Shown here piece by piece: positions 4,292-9,650 of a stretch of 9,650 bases of DNA. The number at the start of each line of letters is the position of its first letter. The first letter of the stretch is position 1. Source of the DNA: Vicinamibacteria bacterium (GTDB taxonomy: Bacteria; Acidobacteriota; Vicinamibacteria; Fen-336; JAGNNV01). The stretch spans positions 1 through 9,650 of the forward strand of contig JAENWE010000182.1 of assembly GCA_016650185.1 (NCBI GenBank). Reading direction: 5' to 3'. Under the pieces are notes generated by a model that saw nothing but the letters and a program-made list of their open reading frames with translations, was not told the DNA's origin and searched no databases. Position numbers and translations under genes: made by a program.

Positions 4292-6910
4292 TCATGCGTG
4301 GCGCGCCAGTTCCGCACGCACCTCGGAGGCCAGCCTCCAGCGGCGGCTGGCATCAACCGAGAGCCCAACCGACACGACGTCAGCGAGCCCCGCCGGACAA
4401 TCGGGTCGAACCGCGCCCGGTCCGGGCAACAGCTCGATAATCTTGCCCCACTTGGCGCGGGGAGCACCGGCAAGCGGGTGGGAGCCCGCAAGACACTCGT
4501 AAAGCACCATCGCGAGGGACCACAGGTCGCCCTCCGGGCCCACCGGCTTGCCGAGCCATGACTCGGGCGGCGCGTAGCGCGGCGTGCCCGCGAACGAGGG
4601 GCGGGAGACCAACGCATCCGCTCCCTTTGCGTCCGCGCCCGGAAGGCGAAGTGCAACTTCGGCGAGACCGAGATCCAGCAACTTGGGCTCGCCCCGATCA
4701 GAGAAGCCGATGTTCGAAGGCTTCACATCCCGATGCACGAACGCCGCGGCGTGCAGCGCTTCAAGAGCGGATGACATGGCCACGCCCAGTGCGACGATCT
4801 CTCCGATGTCGAGGCGACGCGACGCAATCCGGGCGGAGAGCATTCCGCCGCCCATAAACTCGGAAACGAGGACCGGCGCGGCATTCCAGCGTTCGATCCC
4901 ATACAGCACCGCGAGATTCGGGTGGCTGACGCCGGCCATGGCTCGCGCCTCCTGGCGAAGTCGAATGGAGGCCCCCGAGGAGACAACAGGCAGTGTCTTC
5001 AAGGCGACTCGCCGGCCGAGGTCGCTGTCCAAGGCACTGTACACCGTGCCCATACCCCCTTGGCCCACTCGGCGCTCGATCTCATACCGGCTTGCCAGCA
5101 ACCGCGGAAGCCGGGCCTCCCGCAACGCCCCGCCGCACCCGCAACTTGACGAAGGCGCGAGGACGAGACCACAGTCGACACATTCGAGGGCGAGCGGCGG
5201 GGCGGCGAGCGGCTCGGCGGCAAGGCGCTCCACCACCGCCGCCGTGCTGGCGGCCACCGCGCGAAGGAACTGGAACTCCTCCTTTTCGTAGCCGCGCGCA
5301 GCCCGCCTCGGCCCGAGGACCACCAGGCCGATCTGCTTCTCGCCGGCTACTAGAGCCAACAGCAGCCCCGCGTTGGCGTCGATGATCCAGCGCCGATCGC
5401 TCTCGGGCAGCCACCAGAACGCTGCATCATCGTAGGCCGCATCGACGATCAGAGGCTCATCGGAATCGAAGGCCAGCAGGGCGGGCCCGGCATCCGCCTG
5501 AAGATGGGGAGGGCCGCAGCGGGTGGGCACCAGAATGCGGGCATCCTCGCTCATTCTGAACACGTCCACCGATTCCACTCCCAGGGGTCGAGCCACATGT
5601 TCCTGGATTGCCTCCAGCGTGGCCTTGAGGCTCGCAACTCCGGTCATGCCCCGCGTCAGCCCGACGAGGTGGCCCTGCCAGTCTTCAGGTTCCCGGTTGA
5701 AGAGGCGATCCATTCGATGGATCAAGCGGCGCCGAAAGAGGGCCAGAGGTGCGACCGCAGCCGCGAGGGCCACGAGCGCCACGAAGATGCTTCCGCCAAG
5801 CGCCTCCCCGACCGGTCGATCCCGCCGGATGATGAGCACGACCACCGCGGCCAGCAACGGCAACCCCAGCGCTACGCCCAGCGTGGTTCGGGCAAGGAAA
5901 TGGTGCGCGGTCTGGTGCAGGAGGGTGCGGAGGGGCAGCATCTTCTTCACCAGAATGAAGTACGACGTGGTGAAAGGCACCGTCAGACAGGGCAGAAGCT
6001 CGAGTGCCAGGTCGAACGAGGACGCCTGGGTCTTGCCAAGCGCGCTGGCTGCCACCTCCATGGCAAACAGCGGACCGAACCCCACCGCAACCGACGCCAG
6101 GAAGAAAGCAGCTCGGCGGCGTTCGTCGCCCTCCGCGCGGCGGGCCGCCAGGAGCATCGCGGGAGAGGCCGCGAGGGTAAGGAGGCCGATCACCCCCCAG
6201 AACCAGAAGTTAGTGCCCACGCGCGCCAGAACGTGGAGTGGCGCCCGGAGCTCGGGACTCACGCTGCCCGCCGCGTGACCTGCCAGCAGGAACAAGCCCC
6301 ACGCGAGTGATGACCGGCGACCGAGGACGAACAGCGGGTCGCCCAACCCGGCGATCACCCTTCGTGGGAATACCGACACGAACGCCCAGATCCAGTAGGC
6401 GAACAGGGCCTCTGGAAGCAGCACCGCGAGGGGATCGAATATGGCGCCTGCGGGCGGAACGAAAAGCCTCGAATAGTGCGGCCACGCCGTCGCCCCGGCC
6501 GTGGTGAGAAGGATCCCGGCGAGAGTCACCGCCCGACGATCACCCACGCCGCCGCGTATCAGCACAAGGCCCGCAACGAGGCACGACGCGGTCACGGCCA
6601 GTTGCACCATGAGCAGATCGCGGCCTGTGTCCGGAAGCGTCCACAGTGTCGCGAGGATGGCGAGAATCGACCTCACTGCGGCAACCAGAAGGAGGCTTCC
6701 CTCCCAGACCGACAGGGTTCCCGAGAGCCGGATTCGCTTCGATTCACCACCATGGAGTCGTCGCGCTCCGGTGGCGTCGGCGATTCGGTCGAGCAATTGG
6801 AGGTTGGCGACCATTGAGTTGCCTGGGGATCCTCGGGCTCGTACCGCACTCCAATCGACAGCTTCGCCGTCCGCCACCGCCGCCGCGATGTCGCGAACGC
6901 GCGCGTTCAC
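4292..6910 (-). CDS. Membrane-sensor Ser/Thr protein kinase (10 TM, GAF-like, Zn ribbon, kinase)
   Basis: From GTG 6910 the protein has 872 residues. It opens with a short helical region, DIAAAVADGEAVDW, seen in ECF-linked kinases. About ten membrane segments follow between residues 70 and 395. Next come the basic linker RRLIHRMDRLFNRE, a GAF-like region (about 418-563) and a zinc ribbon (Cys577, Cys580, Cys590, Cys592). The C-terminal Hanks-type kinase has GQGGMGTV (616-623), Lys638, Glu654, HRDVKPSN (726-733; Asp728, Asn733), a DLG instead of DFG (Asp746), GTPRYAPPE (775-783), Asp795 and Arg857. All catalytic residues are present, so it should be active. GTG 6910 lies four bases after the sigma-factor stop and starts where the family starts; TTG 6946 would overlap the sigma gene by 32 bases and cannot be excluded. 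Neither start has a clear ribosome site, so translational coupling is likely. The probable partner is the adjacent sigma factor. Confidence 0.9.
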   Translation of the reverse strand: MNARVRDIAAAVADGEAVDWSAVRARGSPGNSMVANLQLLDRIADATGARRLHGGESKRIRLSGTLSVWEGSLLLVAAVRSILAILATLWTLPDTGRDLLMVQLAVTASCLVAGLVLIRGGVGDRRAVTLAGILLTTAGATAWPHYSRLFVPPAGAIFDPLAVLLPEALFAYWIWAFVSVFPRRVIAGLGDPLFVLGRRSSLAWGLFLLAGHAAGSVSPELRAPLHVLARVGTNFWFWGVIGLLTLAASPAMLLAARRAEGDERRRAAFFLASVAVGFGPLFAMEVAASALGKTQASSFDLALELLPCLTVPFTTSYFILVKKMLPLRTLLHQTAHHFLARTTLGVALGLPLLAAVVVLIIRRDRPVGEALGGSIFVALVALAAAVAPLALFRRRLIHRMDRLFNREPEDWQGHLVGLTRGMTGVASLKATLEAIQEHVARPLGVESVDVFRMSEDARILVPTRCGPPHLQADAGPALLAFDSDEPLIVDAAYDDAAFWWLPESDRRWIIDANAGLLLALVAGEKQIGLVVLGPRRAARGYEKEEFQFLRAVAASTAAVVERLAAEPLAAPPLALECVDCGLVLAPSSSCGCGGALREARLPRLLASRYEIERRVGQGGMGTVYSALDSDLGRRVALKTLPVVSSGASIRLRQEARAMAGVSHPNLAVLYGIERWNAAPVLVSEFMGGGMLSARIASRRLDIGEIVALGVAMSSALEALHAAAFVHRDVKPSNIGFSDRGEPKLLDLGLAEVALRLPGADAKGADALVSRPSFAGTPRYAPPESWLGKPVGPEGDLWSLAMVLYECLAGSHPLAGAPRAKWGKIIELLPGPGAVRPDCPAGLADVVSVGLSVDASRRWRLASEVRAELARHA

Positions 6911-6914
6911 CCGA

Positions 6915-7508
6915 TCAAGCGTCCATTTCTCGCGCAAGCCGCTCAATGGAGCGCCGCACCGCCATTCGAGCCGCGTCCGGACCGGATCGCCCGCTCACCA
7001 GCGCTAGCTGGTCATAGTCGTAACCCATGTCGATCCGTCCAACGATCAGCAACTGATCCTCGGGCGGCAAACGGCTCAATCCCTTGAGGTATCTCTCGGT
7101 TTCATCGCGGTTGACAAGATCCTGCCACGGCGAGTCCGATCCGGAGACCTGCAGGTCATCGATATCTTCGGGAGCACCCCCCCTTCGACTGCGCTGCCGG
7201 ATGAGGTCTCGGATACGGTTCTGCACGGCCTGTCGCAGATAGGCGCGAAGCCCTCCGCGCCGGCGAGGTTCGAAGGTGCCGAGCCGACGGAGTACGTTGA
7301 TGGCGGCGTCCTGAACCACATCTGTGGTCCCCATCCCATCGCGCGCCCAGCGAGGGAATCGACCGTGAGCCCATCTCCTGAGAGATGGGAGAACATCACT
7401 GAAGAGCCGATCAAGAGCCTCCCGATCTCCGTTCTTGGCCCGAAGCAGTAGGCGGAGCGATGAGGATTCCCCGCCTTTTCCGGGAGGCGAATCCTCGCGC
7501 GACTCCAT
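6915..7508 (-). CDS. ECF-type RNA polymerase sigma factor lacking the DAED motif
   Basis: This 197-residue protein has the two domains of an ECF sigma factor. Region 2 (about 18-105) holds LRRWAHGR, VVQDAAINVLRRL and LRAYLRQAVQNRIRDLIR. Region 4 (about 138-193) holds LSRLPPEDQLLIVGRIDMGYD and a final recognition helix with RRSIERLARE. It belongs to the group found beside Ser/Thr kinases rather than beside an anti-sigma gene. The acidic DAED box that normally precedes LVQ-E in region 2.2 reads Gly60-Thr61-Thr62-Asp63 here. In Vibrio EcfP the missing charge is supplied by phosphorylation of a threonine at this place by kinase PknT. The ATG at 7508 has no ribosome site and fits a leaderless transcript. 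The kinase gene starts four bases after the stop. Target genes are unknown. Confidence 0.9.
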   Translation of the reverse strand: MESREDSPPGKGGESSSLRLLLRAKNGDREALDRLFSDVLPSLRRWAHGRFPRWARDGMGTTDVVQDAAINVLRRLGTFEPRRRGGLRAYLRQAVQNRIRDLIRQRSRRGGAPEDIDDLQVSGSDSPWQDLVNRDETERYLKGLSRLPPEDQLLIVGRIDMGYDYDQLALVSGRSGPDAARMAVRRSIERLAREMDA

Positions 7509-7514
7509 CGAAAC

Positions 7515-7543
7515 ACTCTAGTCCGTCGTGTACGTGTCCGCAA
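7515..7543 (-). promoter_or_regulatory. Housekeeping-type promoter of the sigma/kinase unit, predicted leaderless
   Basis: On the minus strand TTGCGG (7543-7538), a 17-base spacer and TAGAGT (7520-7515) form a plausible primary-sigma promoter. Exactly six bases separate TAGAGT from the ATG at 7508, so transcription should begin on the start codon. Confidence 0.45.
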
Positions 7544-7557
7544 GATGACCGCGTTCC
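7531..7557 (-). promoter_or_regulatory. Possible ECF-type promoter (GGAAC / CGTA)
   Basis: On the minus strand GGAAC (7557-7553) and CGTA (7534-7531) are 18 bases apart, close to the spacing of the GGAAC...CGT elements used by many ECF sigma factors. This would allow autoregulation with a leader of about 15-17 bases. The motifs are short and could be chance. Confidence 0.25.
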
Positions 7558-7587
7558 GAAATGGGGAGTCCTGCGTTAACACTGACG

Positions 7588-8211
7588 TTACCCGGAACGC
7601 TCTCCGTAGGTCTCGATCCAGCGACGGCGGATCTGGTTCAGGATCGATGGGTAGACGATGAAGCGACGGAACGGTTCGATCAGAGCCATGTAGACCGGCG
7701 TGAGCGGTGAGACGGGCGCGACGTGGATCGCCCAGGTCAGCAGGTAGTCCTCGTCCACACTTTCGAGCGCGTAGACCAGGAAGGCGTGTACCGTGGCGTT
7801 GCGCGCCTCGCTGACCGCCTCGTTCGGGAACGCATACATCGCGGTAAACGGGCCGTCGGGGGCCCCCGGCTCGACGAGGGTCCGTTCACGATCCGCGGCG
7901 GTCAGTCGATCGACGAACGAACCCCTGCGCGAGCCTGTCGGTTCATGGTCCCAGCCGAAGATGCGACCCAGGGAGCGTCGAAACGCGAACAGCGCGCGCA
8001 CGGCCGGAGTGGTGGTGCTCAGTCGATCGCCGCTCAACGCTTCGCGGGCGTCGGCCAATGTGCGGCCGGGCCCACCACCTGGGAGCCGGACTTGCCAGAC
8101 ATCGTGCAGCGGCACGCCTTTCAGAAACTCGTGGGACCGCAGCGGCAGTCGCAGATAGGCGTCGGCGCCGACCTTGGCCGAGGTTCGCGTCGCCGGCGTT
8201 CGCTCGTTCAT
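7588..8211 (-). CDS. DUF2867-family protein
   Basis: This 207-residue protein matches the DUF2867 family (PF11066), whose function is not established. Seen in order are DVWQVRLPGGGPGRTL (about 37-52), a basic segment FRRSLGRIFGWD, SFVDRLTAADRERTLVEPG, then GPFTAMYAFPNEAV, RNATVHAFLVYALE and the strongly conserved TPVYMALIEPFRRFIVYPSIL near the C-terminus. The last block looks amphipathic and could touch a membrane; no clear membrane helix or signal peptide is present. The ATG at 8211 was chosen because it lies six bases after a TATCTT hexamer; the frame is open to 8313 but the extra part looks non-coding. There is no Shine-Dalgarno. It lies 79 bases upstream of the sigma gene on the same strand; whether they share a transcript is unclear, since the sigma gene seems to have its own promoter. 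Confidence 0.85.
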   Translation of the reverse strand: MNERTPATRTSAKVGADAYLRLPLRSHEFLKGVPLHDVWQVRLPGGGPGRTLADAREALSGDRLSTTTPAVRALFAFRRSLGRIFGWDHEPTGSRRGSFVDRLTAADRERTLVEPGAPDGPFTAMYAFPNEAVSEARNATVHAFLVYALESVDEDYLLTWAIHVAPVSPLTPVYMALIEPFRRFIVYPSILNQIRRRWIETYGERSG

Positions 8212-8217
8212 GGTTGG

Positions 8218-8223
8218 AAGATA
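8218..8223 (-). promoter_or_regulatory. -10 hexamer of the DUF2867 gene, predicted leaderless
   Basis: TATCTT on the minus strand lies exactly six bases before the ATG, the same spacing as at the M20 and sigma genes. No convincing -35 is seen 16-18 bases further upstream, so this rests on the shared spacing. Confidence 0.4.
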
Positions 8224-8576
8224 CAGCGCTACGATCTTGACAGACCCCAGGGTGCCGCGGAGCGTTCGGAAAGTCGGGGAGACCCTCCTCCCGCCTGAAG
8301 GTTTCGGGACCAACCGGACTCGGACCCGGTCGAGGGGAGGAGAGCGTGGAACTCAAAGATCGTCAGGGATCGCGCCCGGAGGGGCAACGGGCGTTGCTTC
8401 GCATGCGCCATTGACAGGAGCCGTACGGGCTGGGATCCATCGGGCAGAGCTGCCAGGATGGTTCGCGGAGGACCATGAGTCGCTCGCCGCGCTCTTCATA
8501 GAGAGGGCCACCAGGCTGGATCCACGCATGGAGATGAGTTCCTTTGGTTAGGGCCCGATACGCCGCGGACAGCCGT
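8224..8576. other. Gene-free stretch with one short ORF behind a strong ribosome site
   Basis: No protein of recognised family is encoded between the DUF2867 start and the SGNH hydrolase stop. The one notable feature is on the plus strand: GGGAGGAGA ends two bases before a GTG at 8346, which opens a 22-codon ORF closing with TGA at 8412-8414. Another plus frame is open to TAG at 8549-8551, so a decayed small gene with a frameshift is possible. I see no RNA gene, clear terminator or repeat here. Confidence 0.3.
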
Positions 8577-9347
8577 TCAGAAAGTCACCGGCTCGAGTCG
8601 CGGCTGTTTGGGAGAGCAGCCGTCGCCCGAAGAGCGACCGCGAGCGTGACGCCACAGCCATGGCAACAAGTAGCGGCGGCCCCAGAGAAGCTCGGCCGCC
8701 AGTGCGCGAGGCAGGCCGCGTGGAAGGCGCTGCGGTAGCGCCATCGCCCACTCGGGACCTGTGCCGGGCAGGGAGAGCGCATGGGCGAGGGCGTCGGCGA
8801 TCCGCTCGTGTCCGAGCGAATTGGCGTGCAGCCGGTCCTCGCTCCACAGGCGCGGATCGGAGGCGACGGGGTGCGCCGCGAAGTCGACCACAAAGGCGCC
8901 GGTGCGAGCACTCGCTTCAACGAGCGCTCGGGCAAAGCGCAGAATCCGCCCGCGCAGCGGCCGCGCCAGGGGCATCACCGGCGTCAAGTCGGGGAGGGTG
9001 AAGCTCACGACGGTGGCGCCGGCTTTGATCAAGGCGCGCTGCATCTTTTCGATGTCGCGCGCCACGCCTTCGGCATCGAAGTGTGGCCGCAGGATGTCGT
9101 TCGTGCCGGAGACCACGGCCGCGAGGTCAGGCCGCATGGCGAGCGCCCCATCGAGCTGCTCGTCGAGCACTTCGCGGGTCGTCCGACCGCGCACCGCCAG
9201 GTTCGCATACAGGAGGCCTCCTTGCTCCCGGGCGATCCGTTCGGCCAGCCGGTTGGCCCAACCGCGATAGCCGCCACGGCCGTCGGGATCGTCGAGTCCT
9301 TCCGCGGTGCTGTCGCCCAGGGCGACGTAGCGTTCGAAGCGGCGCAA
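8577..9347 (-). CDS. SGNH/GDSL-family hydrolase
   Basis: This 256-residue protein is an SGNH esterase/lipase-type hydrolase. The four blocks are clear: nucleophile Ser13 in ALGDS, Gly54 in AVRGRTT, Asn83 in GTND and the Asp171/His174 pair in EDRLHAN, followed by SLGHERIADAL. There is no signal peptide, so it is probably cytoplasmic; substrate unknown. After residue 195 come about 60 residues rich in Arg, Leu and Pro that form a C-terminal extension. I chose a TTG start at 9347: GGAG lies seven bases upstream, it comes four bases after the exonuclease TAA, and GDS then falls at residues 11-13 as in relatives. A frame open to 9536 would overlap the exonuclease gene and adds nothing conserved. 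It is very likely co-transcribed with the exonuclease. Confidence 0.87.
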   Translation of the reverse strand: MRRFERYVALGDSTAEGLDDPDGRGGYRGWANRLAERIAREQGGLLYANLAVRGRTTREVLDEQLDGALAMRPDLAAVVSGTNDILRPHFDAEGVARDIEKMQRALIKAGATVVSFTLPDLTPVMPLARPLRGRILRFARALVEASARTGAFVVDFAAHPVASDPRLWSEDRLHANSLGHERIADALAHALSLPGTGPEWAMALPQRLPRGLPRALAAELLWGRRYLLPWLWRHARGRSSGDGCSPKQPRLEPVTF

Positions 9348-9351
9348 TGGC

Positions 9352-9650
9352 TTACTCCAGGAACCGCGGAACCCGAGACAGGAACTCTTCGTCGTCGATC
9401 TCTCGGCACAAGGCCTGGAGCGCTTCACGTCGGGCGCCTTTCCATTCAAGGTCGTCCAGCGTTTCGCTGAGCGGCACGTCCCGGCGCAGGGTTGCGAGCG
9501 TCTTGTAGAGGGCCGCGTCTTCGCGGCGCGCCGCAAGACTCTGGGCGAGCGATGCCGCGCCGCGCACGCTGACGCCCCAGTGCCTTGGCTCGTCCGGAAT
9601 GTCTTCGATCCGGCCGAAGCGCGCGAGCAGCGTGGAAGCCGACTTGTGAC
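9352..9650 (-). CDS. 5'-3' exonuclease (PolA-exo/FEN-like), C-terminal part
   Basis: The gene enters from beyond the right edge; 98 codons before the TAA are visible. KSASTLLARFGRIEDIP is the second half of the helix-3-turn-helix DNA-binding motif of the 5'-3' exonuclease family, in which G-x-G-x-KTA-x-LL-x-FG is usual. It is followed by RGAASLAQSLAARRE, LYKTLATLRRDVPL and ETLDDLEWKGAR, all typical of stand-alone exonucleases related to the 5' nuclease domain of DNA polymerase I. The protein ends RVPRFLE with no polymerase domain, so it is a separate nuclease rather than PolA. Its acidic metal-binding residues lie outside the window. Such enzymes remove 5' flaps and RNA primers. The SGNH hydrolase gene follows four bases after the stop. 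Confidence 0.85.
   Translation of the reverse strand, partial: HKSASTLLARFGRIEDIPDEPRHWGVSVRGAASLAQSLAARREDAALYKTLATLRRDVPLSETLDDLEWKGARREALQALCREIDDEEFLSRVPRFLE

Noticed and set aside
5504..6310. Plus-strand open frames of 250-270 codons opposite the kinase gene
   Set aside because: They mirror the membrane region of the kinase and show no motif or start signal; high GC keeps antisense frames open.
1..9650. CRISPR array, tRNA or rRNA genes, insertion sequence ends
   Set aside because: No regularly spaced repeats, no clover-leaf-like sequence with a CCA end and no transposase or terminal inverted repeats were seen on either strand.

Overview
The window is GC-rich, with dense coding, mostly on the minus strand. 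It looks like the chromosome of a soil or sediment bacterium of the Acidobacteriota/Gemmatimonadota type. The clues are an extracytoplasmic-function (ECF) sigma factor coupled to a sensory Hanks-type kinase, a DUF2867 protein, a vapBC pair with a PF07704-type antitoxin, and no phage or plasmid core genes. The phylum is an inference; no ribosomal or other marker gene is present.

Left part (1-2129): the plus strand opens with the C-terminal end of a large PEP/pyruvate-binding (PPDK N-domain) protein. Directly after its stop, in the same frame, lies a headless C-terminal remnant of a histidinol-phosphate-type aminotransferase. A vapBC toxin-antitoxin pair follows on the minus strand with an inverted-repeat operator. 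Behind it is another plus-strand scar: the last ~40 codons of a membrane (renal) dipeptidase with a one-base frameshift. This part looks like an eroded, rearranged junction.

Middle (2130-4291): an exported M20 metallopeptidase (minus), a 230-base intergenic stretch with two adjacent hairpins, and a 147-residue protein I do not recognise (minus, good Shine-Dalgarno).

Regulatory module (4292-7508): an ECF sigma factor is followed four bases later by a multi-pass membrane protein with a GAF-like region, a zinc ribbon and a C-terminal Ser/Thr kinase. No anti-sigma factor is present. In the sigma factor, the acidic DAED motif of region 2.2 is replaced by Gly-Thr-Thr-Asp. This fits the EcfP/PknT scheme of Vibrio parahaemolyticus, where the kinase licenses an intrinsically inactive sigma factor by threonine phosphorylation. 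It is the most interesting system in the window.

Right part (7588-9650): a DUF2867 protein, a 365-base stretch without a convincing gene, then a two-gene unit made of a 5'-3' exonuclease (C-terminal part only) and an SGNH/GDSL hydrolase that starts at TTG four bases after the exonuclease stop.

A pattern across the window: three genes that seem to start their own transcripts (M20 peptidase, ECF sigma factor, DUF2867) lack a Shine-Dalgarno sequence and each have a TANNNT hexamer exactly six bases before the ATG. That places +1 on the A of ATG and predicts leaderless mRNAs.
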